In this document: one piece after another, positions 8,433 to 16,389 of the stretch | Position numbering within the stretch: position 1 is the first letter of the stretch | Layout of the letters: each line of letters opens with the position of its first letter | Assembly: GCF_000718025.1 (NCBI RefSeq) | Contig: NZ_JODS01000004.1 | Span: 283,899-347,898 of the forward strand | Length of the DNA: 64,000 nucleotides | Direction of reading: 5' to 3' | Origin: Kitasatospora purpeofusca | Lineage (GTDB): Bacteria; Actinomycetota; Actinomycetes; Streptomycetales; Streptomycetaceae | Notes under the pieces: model-generated | What the model was told of the DNA's origin: nothing | Seen by the model: the letters and a program-made list of their open reading frames with translations, nothing else | Databases searched by the model: none | Translations under genes and position numbers: made by a program

Positions 8433-8794
8433 GCCGCGACCTCGGTCTTGCGCGGGCGGCCGCGCGGCCGCTTGCGGGCCACGACGACACCCTGGACGAA
8501 GAGCTCGCCACCCCAGACGCCCCACGGCTCGCGGCGCTCGACCGCACCGGTGAGACAGGCGTCCTTGACCGGGCAGGTGCCGCAGAGGGACTTCGCGTAC
8601 TCGACGTCGGCGGGCGTCTCGGCGAAGAAGACCTCGGGGTCGAAGGCGCGGCACGGGATGGGGAGACCGAGCTGCTCGGCCTGGTCGATCGAGGTGAACT
8701 GCATGGGGAGAACCTCCGGGGGGTCGGCCTGGTCGGCCTTGATCTGGCTTGTCGGCGGTACGGACGGGGTGGGCGGTGTGATGACCGTGGACAC
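8429..8794 (-). CDS. whiB7: WhiB7/WblC-type redox-sensing transcription factor
   Basis: This 121-residue protein has the four iron-sulfur ligands C48, C71, C74 and C80 (CGTCPVKDAC), the G[VI]WGG turn within EPWGVWGGE at about 89-97, and a C-terminal AT-hook with RGRPRK at about 111-116. The AT-hook separates WhiB7 from other Wbl proteins. WhiB7 binds the primary sigma factor and AT-rich DNA beside -35 elements, and activates intrinsic resistance to ribosome-targeting drugs. The GTG start has GAGGAA upstream. An attenuator-like hairpin and a WhiB7-type promoter precede it, suggesting autoregulation and antibiotic-controlled readthrough. The stop overlaps the downstream coiled-coil gene. Confidence 0.95.
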   Translation of the reverse strand: MSTVITPPTPSVPPTSQIKADQADPPEVLPMQFTSIDQAEQLGLPIPCRAFDPEVFFAETPADVEYAKSLCGTCPVKDACLTGAVERREPWGVWGGELFVQGVVVARKRPRGRPRKTEVAA

Positions 8795-8892
8795 TGTGTG
8801 CGTCTTCCTCGTCTTCTCAGTGGGTCCGGCTCAGCTGACTGGTGGGGCTGGGCCGGAGGCCCCGGAGGGCCTGGGTGGTCTTGCGTACCGGA

Positions 8893-8968
8893 CAAAACAG
8901 AAGGGCCGCGGATCCCGGTGTGACGGGGTTCCGCGGCCCTGGAGGCGCCGACCTGAGGTTGCTCAGGT
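8893..8968 (-). promoter_or_regulatory. whiB7 leader: terminator/attenuator hairpin with upstream stem
   Basis: Reading the minus strand, an AGGGCCGCGG...CCGCGGCCCT hairpin (8902-8940) is followed directly by TCTGTTTTG, a U-rich tail that is rare in this genome. A smaller ACCTGA/TCAGGT inverted repeat (8951-8968) precedes it and overlaps the stop codon of the upstream ORF. whiB7 leaders are known to use an intrinsic terminator that is relieved when upstream translation stalls. This hairpin, about 100 bases before whiB7, fits that role. It could alternatively be a plain terminator of the 159-residue ORF. Confidence 0.65.
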
Positions 8969-9442
8969 TCGTTCTCTCCAGGGTTCAGGCCCGCGGAAGG
9001 CCCGCATCCGGACGGCCGTGGCGTCCGCGAGGACGACCATGGCCAGGTCGATCTGCTGCTGGTTCTGCTTCTGGGCGTTTCCGGCACCGATGAGCTGCGC
9101 ATAGCCGCCATGCATGGCGACGGCTACGGCCGTCTTCGGTGCCTGGGTCGGTCGCTCGTCACGCGGGGAGCGGGACTCGTCGACCGACGCCCAGTCGCCG
9201 GACAGACCAATCTCGACACGGGTGGCACCAAAGTTGCCGCCCTCATCGCCATTGCTGCCGAAGCCAGTGTGTCCAAGACCACTGACAACGGAGGCGGCGA
9301 ACGCGGGAGCAACCGAGACACCGGTGGTGTCGAAACCCAGACCGGTTCCGCACAGCTCGGCGGTGATCCGCAGGCTGGCGGCGGCACGCACGGAGGCAGC
9401 GTCGACGGTCTGGCCAGTCATTTTCGTGATCATGGTTCCCAC
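8963..9442 (-). CDS. hypothetical 159-residue protein in the whiB7 leader region
   Basis: The function of this gene is not recognised. The GTG start has GAGGAGG eight bases upstream, and the codons look like coding sequence, although with lower third-position GC than the neighbours. The product is Gly/Ala/Val-rich with one Cys, no membrane helix and a Gln-rich patch (QKQNQQQ) near the C-terminus. The stop codon sits inside the stem-loop that precedes the whiB7 attenuator, and the WhiB7-type promoter lies ~150 bases upstream. It is therefore probably cotranscribed with whiB7 and could act as a long leader ORF whose translation senses ribosome inhibition. That role is inference. Confidence 0.6.
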   Translation of the reverse strand: MGTMITKMTGQTVDAASVRAAASLRITAELCGTGLGFDTTGVSVAPAFAASVVSGLGHTGFGSNGDEGGNFGATRVEIGLSGDWASVDESRSPRDERPTQAPKTAVAVAMHGGYAQLIGAGNAQKQNQQQIDLAMVVLADATAVRMRAFRGPEPWRERT

Positions 9443-9555
9443 TGTCTTCGCCTCCTCTCGGCGTCTCGCGGAGCCTGGTTTCCCGGGCTCCGAACTGTTC
9501 GGATGTCTGTCTCGGTGAAGCTGGTGGGGCAGGGGGGCACAGCGACAGGTTTCAC
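9430..9555 (-). CDS. possible short upstream ORF in the whiB7 transcript
   Basis: A GTG-initiated 41-codon frame begins ~30 bases after the predicted whiB7 promoter. It ends at a TGA that overlaps an internal ATG of the 159-residue ORF. It encodes a Pro/Arg-rich peptide (PPCPTSF, ERRRRQWEP). The Shine-Dalgarno is weak (ACGGGG). It is listed because WhiB7 leaders contain upstream ORFs in other actinobacteria, but it may be chance. Confidence 0.25.
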   Translation of the reverse strand: MKPVAVPPCPTSFTETDIRTVRSPGNQAPRDAERRRRQWEP

Positions 9556-9588
9556 CCCGTGCGTTCGCGTCCCCTTGACCGCTCCGGC

Positions 9589-9627
9589 AGGCTATTGCGC
9601 TCCCGGTACGGCGCGCAAACTATTTTT
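9589..9627 (-). promoter_or_regulatory. WhiB7-type promoter (AT-rich box + -35 + -10)
   Basis: On the minus strand, AAAAATA is followed two bases later by TTGCGC (-35, 9613-9618), an 18-base spacer and TAGCCT (-10, 9589-9594). An A/T tract immediately upstream of -35 is the known target of the WhiB7 AT-hook, so this is a plausible autoregulated whiB7 promoter between uvrD2 and the leader ORF. Confidence 0.6.
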
Positions 9628-9692
9628 CCGGCGAGTTTCCCGACGGTCTCCTCGGCGCTCTCCGGCGCCGGCTGTGATCGCCCCGGACCGGC

Positions 9693-11951
9693 TCAGGCCG
9701 GTTCGTCCGACTGACCGTCCATGACGTCCGCCGGATCCCCCTCGGGCTTCTCCCCCGCACACAACGAGAGCACGGCCGCCCCGTATTTGTCCAGCTTCAT
9801 GGCCCCGACCCCGGAGATCGCGGCCAGCTCCTGGCGGTTGGCGGGGACGTCCTCGGCGATGGCCATCAGGGTGGCGTCGGTGAAGACCACGTAGGCGGGC
9901 GCGCCCTGCTCCCGGGCCTGGGCCGCGCGCCATTCCCGCAGCCGCTCGTAGAGCGCCTCGTCCATGGTGGAGGGGCAGGTCTCGCAGCGACGGAGCTTGC
10001 GCTCGACGGCCTCGGTGAGGACGCGCTCGCAGACCCGGCAGGTGACCGGGCCGCGGACCCGGCGCCCGGCGGAGCGCTCGCCGCCCTCGACCCCGCCGCG
10101 TCCGCCGCGCCCGGCGGGGCGGCTGCCGGGGGCGCTGGAGCCGGGCCGCAGCCCGTCCAGGAAGCGGGTGGGCTTGCGGGAGGCCCGGCCGCCCGGGGAG
10201 CGGGAGAGCGCCCAGGAGAGGGTGAGGTGCTTGCGGGCACGGGTGACGCCCACATAGAGGAGACGGCGCTCCTCCTCGACCTGCTCGTCCGTCTTGGCGT
10301 AGATGATCGGCAGGGTGCCCTCGGTCAGGCCGACGAGGAACACGGCGTCCCACTCGAGGCCCTTGGCGGCGTGCAGGGAGGCCAGGGTGACGCCCTCGAC
10401 GGCGGGGGCGTGCTGGGCGGCGGCGCGGGCGTCGAGTTCGGCGACGTAGGCGGCGAGGTCGGTGGTCAGCCCCTCGGCGGCGCGGCCGCGCTCGAACTCC
10501 TCGGCCAGCCGGACCAGGGCGGCGAGGGACTCCCAGCGGTCCCGGACCGCGCCGGAGCCGGCGGGGGGCTCGGGGGTGAAACCGCGGGCGGCGAGGACGG
10601 CGCGGACCTGTCCCGCGAGGTCGGGGGCGCCGTCGGTGACGGGGTCGGAGCCGGCCCGGGCCGCGCCGCGGAGCAGCACCCCGGCGTCCCGGACCTCGGG
10701 GCGCTCGAAGAACCGCTCGGCGCCCTTGAGCTGGTAGGGGACGGCGAGGTCGGAGAGGGCCTGCTCGTAGACCTCGGACTGGCCGTTGGTGCGGAAGAGG
10801 ACGGCGATCTCGCTGGCGCGCACACCGGCGGCGATGAGGCCCTTGATCCGCCGGGCGGTGGTCTCGGCCTCGGTGGGCTCGTCCTCGTACTCGGTGTAGA
10901 GGGGCTCGGGGCCGGCCTCGCGCTGGGAGACGAGTTCGAGGCGGTGGCGGGCGGCCTCGCCCCGGGCCTGCGCGAGCAGCCCGTTGGCGAGGTGGACCAC
11001 CTGGGGGGTGGAGCGGTAGTCGCGGACCAGCTTGACCACGGTGGCCTCGGAGTGGCGGGTCCGGAAGCCGAGCAGGTAGTCCGGGGTGGCGCCGGTGAAG
11101 GAGTAGATGGTCTGGCTGGCGTCGCCGACGACGCAGAGGCTGGCGCCGCCGCCGGGGCCGGTCCACTGGTCGAGGAGGCGCTGCTGGAGCGGGGAGACGT
11201 CCTGGTACTCGTCGACGGTGAAGTGCCGGTACTGGGCGCGGACCTGGTCGGCGATGTCCGGGCGGTCCTCCAGGATGGCCGCGGTGAGCAGCAGGACGTC
11301 CTCGAAGTCGATGTTCCCGCGGCGGCTCTTGGTCTCCTCGTAGACGCGGTAGACCTGGGCGGTCTCGGCCGGGTCGCGGGGGGCCTCGCGGCCGGACTTG
11401 GCGACGGCCGCGGGGTAGTCGTCGGGGCCGGTCTGGGTGACCTTGGCCCACTCGATCTCGGCGGTGAGGTCGCGCAGCTCGGTGCGCTGGACGCGCAGGC
11501 CGCAGCGGCCGGCGGCCTCGGCGACGAGCTGGACCTTGCGCTCGAGCAGCTGCGGGACGGGGCCGCCGATGGCGCGGGGCCAGAAGTAGTGGAGCTGGCG
11601 CAGCGCCGCGGCGTGGAAGGTGCGGGCCTGGACGCCCTCGGCGCCGAGCTGGCGCAGGCGGCCGCGCATCTCGCCGGCGGCGCGGGCGGTGAAGGTGACG
11701 GCGAGGACCTGCTGCGGCTGGTAGACACCGCTGCGCACGCCGTAGGCGATGCGGTGGGTGATGGCCCGGGTCTTGCCGGTCCCGGCGCCGGCGAGGACGC
11801 AGACGGGGCCGTGCAGGGCGGTGGCGACGGCCCGCTGCTCGGGGTCGAGTCCGGCGAGGACGGCGTCGGGGCCGCCGGCGGCGGAGTGGCCGGTCCGGTG
11901 CGCGTCCTGGTGTCCGTCGAACGGGCTGCCGCTCAAGAGGTCTTCCTGCAT
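9693..11951 (-). CDS. uvrD2: UvrD2-type superfamily I DNA helicase with tetracysteine and HRDC domains
   Basis: This 752-residue helicase has Walker A AGAGTGKT at about residues 54-61, motif II DEYQDV, QTIYSFTGA, and later motifs through VTRARKHL. The C-terminal part has a Cys4 motif (CRVCERVL and CETCP) and an HRDC domain ending in ISGVGAMKLDKYG, the layout of actinobacterial UvrD2. It unwinds DNA 3'-5' in repair or replication. ATG 11951 is preceded nine bases earlier by GAGAGG; ATG 11960 and 11981 are alternatives. A perfect DnaA-like box lies ~40 bases upstream. It is divergent from mycoredoxin, as in M. tuberculosis Rv3198c/Rv3198A. Confidence 0.93.
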   Translation of the reverse strand: MQEDLLSGSPFDGHQDAHRTGHSAAGGPDAVLAGLDPEQRAVATALHGPVCVLAGAGTGKTRAITHRIAYGVRSGVYQPQQVLAVTFTARAAGEMRGRLRQLGAEGVQARTFHAAALRQLHYFWPRAIGGPVPQLLERKVQLVAEAAGRCGLRVQRTELRDLTAEIEWAKVTQTGPDDYPAAVAKSGREAPRDPAETAQVYRVYEETKSRRGNIDFEDVLLLTAAILEDRPDIADQVRAQYRHFTVDEYQDVSPLQQRLLDQWTGPGGGASLCVVGDASQTIYSFTGATPDYLLGFRTRHSEATVVKLVRDYRSTPQVVHLANGLLAQARGEAARHRLELVSQREAGPEPLYTEYEDEPTEAETTARRIKGLIAAGVRASEIAVLFRTNGQSEVYEQALSDLAVPYQLKGAERFFERPEVRDAGVLLRGAARAGSDPVTDGAPDLAGQVRAVLAARGFTPEPPAGSGAVRDRWESLAALVRLAEEFERGRAAEGLTTDLAAYVAELDARAAAQHAPAVEGVTLASLHAAKGLEWDAVFLVGLTEGTLPIIYAKTDEQVEEERRLLYVGVTRARKHLTLSWALSRSPGGRASRKPTRFLDGLRPGSSAPGSRPAGRGGRGGVEGGERSAGRRVRGPVTCRVCERVLTEAVERKLRRCETCPSTMDEALYERLREWRAAQAREQGAPAYVVFTDATLMAIAEDVPANRQELAAISGVGAMKLDKYGAAVLSLCAGEKPEGDPADVMDGQSDEPA

Positions 11952-11992
11952 GCGTTCCATCCTCTCAGCCCGGGCGGACATCCCGGGCAGGG

Positions 11993-12001
11993 TTGTCCAC
12001 A
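11993..12001. promoter_or_regulatory. DnaA-box-like 9-mer upstream of uvrD2
   Basis: TTGTCCACA, the Streptomyces-preferred DnaA box, lies in the 289-bp divergent region between uvrD2 and the mycoredoxin gene, close to the uvrD2 start. It is the third such box in the first 12 kb. I see no clear promoter in the rest of this region. Confidence 0.4.
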
Positions 12002-12240
12002 AGCCCGGTGCGATCGCCGGATGATCGCGGCGCGGACGGCGGGTGGTGGCACACCCGGGGCGCGTGCCTCGGGATGCGCGCCGGTACGCCGGGACCGCCG
12101 TGGACCGACGCGGTGGAATGACCGCCGGGCGGTGGACGTTCTCCCCCCGGAGCCGTGAACGCACGCGGTACCGGTACGCGCGCGCATTCGCGTCCGCACG
12201 CCCCTCTCCACCCGATTCGCCATCCGAAGGAGTCCCCTCG

Positions 12241-12498
12241 ATGTCCGGCAGCGTGACGATGTACAGCACGACCTGGTGCGGCTACTGCAACCGGCTCAAG
12301 AGCCAGCTGGAGCGCGAGGGCATCGGCTACACCGAGATCAACATCGAGGAGGACCCGGCGTCGGCGTCCTTCGTCGAGTCGGTGAACAACGGCAACCAGA
12401 CCGTGCCGACCGTGCTGGTGACGCCGACCGCCGGCGGCGAGCGGGTCGTGATGACCAACCCGAGCCTGCTCCAGGTGAAGAAGGCCCTGGCGTCCTGA
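12241..12498 (+). CDS. mrx1: mycoredoxin (glutaredoxin-like, mycothiol-dependent)
   Basis: This 85-residue glutaredoxin-fold protein has the active site TWCGYC (C13, C16) and the cis-Pro loop TVPTVLV. Actinobacterial mycoredoxin-1 uses this pair to reduce mycothiol mixed disulfides. Length and position between uvrD2 and nudC match M. tuberculosis Rv3198A. The ATG has AAGGAG at 12227-12232. It is cytoplasmic, with no signal. It is convergent with the GntR gene; only ~85 bases separate their ends and I see no convincing terminator there. Confidence 0.92.
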   Translation: MSGSVTMYSTTWCGYCNRLKSQLEREGIGYTEINIEEDPASASFVESVNNGNQTVPTVLVTPTAGGERVVMTNPSLLQVKKALAS

Positions 12499-12582
12499 CG
12501 CCCGGCGGTCCGACGCCCGTCGGTCCGACCCCCGGCACCCCTGTGCCCGGCCGTCCCGGCCGGCGCGCGCCCGCCCCGCGGG

Positions 12583-13437
12583 TCACTGCGCGTCGGCCCG
12601 GGCCGGGTCGACGGGGGCGGCGGGCGCGGGCAGCGTGGTCCGGGCGGCGAGGTCGCCGACCCCGTACACCAGCCGGCTGCGGTCGGCCGAGTAGCGGGTC
12701 TCGATGACCCGGACCGGCCCGCGCCGGTCGTAGGTGACCCGGGTCTGGACCACCAGCGGCACCCCGGGGCCGCCCTGGAACCACTGGGCCTCCTCGGGCC
12801 CCGGCATCCGGGCGACCAGGTGGTCGACGGCGCCCACCTCGGTGCGGCCGAGGACGGCGAGCACGGCCTCGTCGCCGCCGTCGATCTGGTCGGGTTCCAT
12901 CAGCGGGGTGCCGGCGGCGAGGCCGGCCCGGTAGTGGCTCTCCTCGATGGAGTACGGCTCGCGGTCGAGCAGGCGCAGCTGGCGGCGGACCACGATGGCC
13001 TCGCCGGGGCGCAGTCCGAGGCGCTCGGCGATGTCGACGCGGGCCCGGACGATCATCATCTCGAAGTCGACGGTGAGTTCGCGTCCGCTGTCGTCGGCCT
13101 CGCCCCGGTAGACGGCGCTGGGGGTGGCCAGGCAGTCCAGCGGGGCGGGGCCCTGCGGTTCGAGCCGGGGGGCGGGCCCGTAGGCGCGGTGGTCGAGCAC
13201 GGGGTGCTCGCGCAGATAGGTGCCCTTGCCCTGGAGCCGGACGAGCCGGCCCTCGTTGACGAGGACGTCGACGGCGAGGCGGACGGTGTTGCGGGCGACG
13301 CCGTACTGGCGCTCCAGCTCGCTCTCGACCGGGAGCGCGGCCGCGGTGGTGAACTCGCCCTCGGCGATGCGGCGGCGCAGGTCCGCGGCGAGGCGCTGGT
13401 ATTTGGGGGATTGGGCGGTGCCCCGGGGGATTGTCAC
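12583..13437 (-). CDS. GntR-family regulator, HutC subfamily (wHTH + UTRA)
   Basis: In this 284-residue protein, residues ~10-75 form the GntR winged helix (KYQRLAADLRRRIAEGEF, then ESELERQYGVARNTVRLAVD). A UTRA ligand-binding domain follows at about 95-260, with the conserved IEESHYRAGLA and WFQGGPGVPLV-like segments. HutC-type regulators sense small metabolites and usually repress a nearby operon or themselves. No obvious sugar or amino-acid operon adjoins, so the target is unknown. The start is GTG 13437. The nearest gene in the same orientation upstream is nudC, separated by a terminator. Confidence 0.9.
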   Translation of the reverse strand: MTIPRGTAQSPKYQRLAADLRRRIAEGEFTTAAALPVESELERQYGVARNTVRLAVDVLVNEGRLVRLQGKGTYLREHPVLDHRAYGPAPRLEPQGPAPLDCLATPSAVYRGEADDSGRELTVDFEMMIVRARVDIAERLGLRPGEAIVVRRQLRLLDREPYSIEESHYRAGLAAGTPLMEPDQIDGGDEAVLAVLGRTEVGAVDHLVARMPGPEEAQWFQGGPGVPLVVQTRVTYDRRGPVRVIETRYSADRSRLVYGVGDLAARTTLPAPAAPVDPARADAQ

Positions 13438-13590
13438 CCGAGTGAATGTAGCGAGACGGGTGAGCGGCTTTCAGGCGTTTGCGGCAAAGTCGCCCGGGAT
13501 CGGTGACAGTGTCCGACCGGTGCCCCGGGGCCCTTCCGGGCAGGGCCGCTCCGGTTACGAACATCCTGGGGAGACGGGTTCGGAATGGAA

Positions 13591-13627
13591 ATTGGGGGCG
13601 CGCGAATCAACTCCGCGCGCCCCCAAT
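13591..13627. terminator. intrinsic terminator downstream of nudC
   Basis: ATTGGGGGCGCGCG and CGCGCGCCCCCAAT form a perfect 14-bp stem with a 9-base loop. On the minus strand it follows nudC and precedes the GntR gene. The 13438-13760 gap otherwise holds only the GntR promoter region and a 12-bp tandem repeat. Confidence 0.75.
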
Positions 13628-13646
13628 CCGTGGAACGCTCCGACCC

Positions 13647-13718
13647 CCGAGTTCCGACCCGAGTTCCTACCCGAGACCCGGCCCGAGACCCGGCCCGAGT
13701 TCCGACCCGAGTTCCGGC
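13647..13718. repeat. six tandem 12-bp units
   Basis: Six contiguous 12-base units of the form CCGAGttCCgaC/CCGAGaCCCggC lie between nudC and its terminator: copies at 13647, 13659, 13671, 13683, 13695 and 13707. Units 1 and 5 are identical, as are 3 and 4. Such slippage-prone repeats often vary between strains. Confidence 0.8.
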
Positions 13719-13760
13719 CCCCGGCGCCGGACCCCCGGCCCCGCGGGGCCGCCGCCGGAA

Positions 13761-14717
13761 CTACCAGCGGGCCGCCGTCGGCAGCGGCTCGCCGTACCAG
13801 AGCTCGACCAGGTGCCGGGCGATCGAGATCCCGGACGGCGGCAGGATCTCCCCCGCCTCCATGCCGGCCCGCAGCTCCTCCCGGGAGAACCAGCGCGCCT
13901 CCGCCAGCTCCTCCCCGTCCACGGTGATCGCGGTGCCGTCCGGGTGCGCCTTGCCCAGGAAGCCCAGCATCAGGCTGGACGGGAACGGCCACGGCTGGCT
14001 GGCCACGTAGGAGACCTCGGCGACCTTCACCCCGGCCTCCTCGAACACCTCGCGCACGACCGCCTGCTCGATCGACTCCCCCGGCTCGACGAAGCCGGCC
14101 AGCGTCGACCAGCGGCCCTCGGGCCAGAGCGCCTGCCGGCCGAGCAGGCAGCGGTCCTGCTCGTCGGTGATCATCATGATCACGGCCGGGTCGGTGCGCG
14201 GGTAGTGCTCGGCCGCGCAGGAGGTGCAGCGCCGCACGTGCCCGGCGCCGGCCTTCTCGGTCGGGTGGCCGCAGCGCGAGCAGAAGCTGTGCAGCCGGTG
14301 CCAGTGCTCCAGGGCGACGGCGTGCACCAGCAGCCCGGCGTCCCGGTCGGAGAGCAGCGCGCCGACCTCGCGCAGCCCGGCCGGACGGGCGTCGCCGTCC
14401 AGCCGGCCCGGCAGGCTCTCGCCCGCCAGCGCGAAGTAGGAGACGCCCTCCTCGTCGGTGCCGAGGAAGTACCGGTCGCCGGTCTGCGGCGCCTCGAAGG
14501 AGGGCAGCAGGACCAGCTCGGTCCCCTGCCCGCTGTCCACCACGAACGCCTCGCCGCCGGCGATCGGCAGCACCTTGGTGGACGGGTGGCTCCACGCGGC
14601 CGCCAGCCAGGGCTCGTCGACCCGGTGCTGGGCCGCCCGGTCCACCCCGGCCCGGGCCAGCGCCAGGTGCAACGGGTGTTCGGTCTCAGGCACGGTGCTC
14701 AACTGTTCTATCCCCAC
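13761..14717 (-). CDS. nudC: NAD(+) diphosphatase / RNA de-NADding NUDIX enzyme
   Basis: This 318-residue protein has a zinc ribbon (C146, C149, C164, C167), the NUDIX box GFVEPGES to REVFEEAGV at about 208-230, and SQPWPFPSSLM at about 240-250. The last motif is the NADH-pyrophosphatase signature. It cleaves NAD(H) to NMN(H) and AMP and removes NAD caps from RNA. The N-terminal NADPH-related domain is present, so it is full length. The GTG 14717 start has GGAAGA upstream. The position beside mycoredoxin and uvrD2 is the same as in M. tuberculosis (Rv3199c). Confidence 0.93.
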   Translation of the reverse strand: MGIEQLSTVPETEHPLHLALARAGVDRAAQHRVDEPWLAAAWSHPSTKVLPIAGGEAFVVDSGQGTELVLLPSFEAPQTGDRYFLGTDEEGVSYFALAGESLPGRLDGDARPAGLREVGALLSDRDAGLLVHAVALEHWHRLHSFCSRCGHPTEKAGAGHVRRCTSCAAEHYPRTDPAVIMMITDEQDRCLLGRQALWPEGRWSTLAGFVEPGESIEQAVVREVFEEAGVKVAEVSYVASQPWPFPSSLMLGFLGKAHPDGTAITVDGEELAEARWFSREELRAGMEAGEILPPSGISIARHLVELWYGEPLPTAARW

Positions 14718-14801
14718 GTGATGAGTCTTCCGGACGGGTCGGGTGCGCGGCGCGGGCGGGACGGCGGGCGTCTGCCGCCGCCCCGGCCGCGCGCTGCCGA
14801 T

Positions 14802-16214
14802 TCACTCCTGCCCGCCGCCGGGCCGCCAGTTCTCGGCGAGGTCGGCCCACAGGTAGGCGGCGGTCTCGACGCCCTTGGCCAGCAGGTCCAGCTCCACCTT
14901 CTCGTCCACCGAGTGCCAGCCGTCCGAGGGCACCGAGATGCCGAGGAACAGCACCGGCGCGCCGAGCACGTCCTGCAGGTCCGCGGCGGGGCCGGAACCG
15001 CCCTCGCGGGTGAACAGGATCCGCTGCTCGAAGGCCCGGCCCATCGCCCGGACGGTGGACTGCAGGGCCGGGTGGTCGAGCGGGGTCAGGCAGGGCCTGG
15101 TCGCGCCCGGGAAGACCAGCTCGTACCTGATGCCCTCGGGCACCCGGTCGGCCACCCAGGTGCGGACGGCCTCGCGGACCTTCTCCACCTCCTGCCCGGC
15201 GACCAGCCGGAAGGACAGCTTCAGATGGGCCGAGGCGGGCACGATGGTCTTGCCGCCGGGGCCGGTGTAGCCGCCCCAGATGCCGTTGACCTCGGCGGTC
15301 GGGCGGGCCCAGATCCGCTCCAGGGTGGAGTAGCCGGCCTCGCCGCGGGTGCCGTAGGACTTGGCGACCTTCAGCCAGGCGGCCTCGTCGAAGGGCAGCT
15401 CGGCGAACAGCTCGCGCTCGCGGTCGGTCAGCTCGACCACGCCGTCGTAGAAGCCGGGGACGGCGACCCGGTGGTCGGCGTCGTGCAGGCCGGCGGCCAG
15501 CTCGGCGGCGACGGCGGCCGGGTTGGGCACGGCGCCGCCGAAGGAGCCGGAGTGGATGTCGGTGTCCGGCCCGTACAGGTCGATCTGGGCGTCCGCGAGG
15601 CCGCGCATGCCGGTGCAGACGGTCGGCGTGGTCTCGGACCACATGCCGGTGTCCGAGATGATGACGACGTCGGCGGCCAGCCGGTCGGCCTCGCGGCGGA
15701 CCAGCTCGGCGAAGTGCGGCGAGCCGGACTCCTCCTCGCCCTCGACGAGCAGCTTGAGGTTGACGGCCGGCGCGGTGCGGCCGGTGGCGGCCAGGTGGGC
15801 CCGCACCCCGAGGGTGTGGAAGAAGACCTGGCCCTTGTCGTCAGCGGCGCCCCGGGCGTACAGCCGGTTGCCGACCACGGTCGGCTCGAACGGGTCGGTC
15901 GCCCAGCCGTCCTCGCGGGCGGCGGGCTGCACGTCGTGGTGCCCGTAGACGAGCACGGTCGGCGCGGACGGGTCCCCGGAGGGCCACTCGGCGAAGACCG
16001 CCGGCAGGCCGTCCGTCTCCCACACCTCGGCCACCGGGAAGCCGGTGTCGCGCAGCTTGGCGGCCAGCCACTCGGCGGAGCGCCGCACGTCCGCGGCCCG
16101 GCCGGGGTCGGCGGACACCGAGGGGATGCGCAGCCAGTCGGCGAGGTCCGCGAGGAAGGCGGCCTGGTGCTGGTCGATGAAGGAGCGGACGACGCTGTCC
16201 GGGGTTCTCGTCAT
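14802..16214 (-). CDS. M20-family metallodipeptidase
   Basis: This 470-residue peptidase has all metal and catalytic elements: YGHHDVQP (~90-97), GAADDKGQ (~123-130), the catalytic EGEEESGS (~159-166), SDTGMW, HSGSFGG in the dimer/lid domain and a C-terminal GWHSVDEKV. This is the M20A/C dipeptidase pattern that binds two zinc ions. It is probably cytoplasmic, with no signal peptide. ATG 16214 is chosen; a longer GTG-started frame to 16298 adds unconserved residues. Only a weak ribosome-binding site is visible. It ends 85 bases before nudC on the same strand, so the two may be cotranscribed. Confidence 0.92.
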   Translation of the reverse strand: MTRTPDSVVRSFIDQHQAAFLADLADWLRIPSVSADPGRAADVRRSAEWLAAKLRDTGFPVAEVWETDGLPAVFAEWPSGDPSAPTVLVYGHHDVQPAAREDGWATDPFEPTVVGNRLYARGAADDKGQVFFHTLGVRAHLAATGRTAPAVNLKLLVEGEEESGSPHFAELVRREADRLAADVVIISDTGMWSETTPTVCTGMRGLADAQIDLYGPDTDIHSGSFGGAVPNPAAVAAELAAGLHDADHRVAVPGFYDGVVELTDRERELFAELPFDEAAWLKVAKSYGTRGEAGYSTLERIWARPTAEVNGIWGGYTGPGGKTIVPASAHLKLSFRLVAGQEVEKVREAVRTWVADRVPEGIRYELVFPGATRPCLTPLDHPALQSTVRAMGRAFEQRILFTREGGSGPAADLQDVLGAPVLFLGISVPSDGWHSVDEKVELDLLAKGVETAAYLWADLAENWRPGGGQE

Positions 16215-16389
16215 ACCGACGACTTTAGTTCGCCCGGGCACCCCGCAGCGGCCCCGGTCCCGCTGGGTGGGCACCCAGGGGCCTGTAACGTCCGTCACCC
16301 CCGGACGCGCGCGGGGAGCGGCGCCGGGGGCGACGGGTCGACAGAACGGTCGACGGAACAGCGGGAACAGCGGGAAGGACGGCGCGGGA

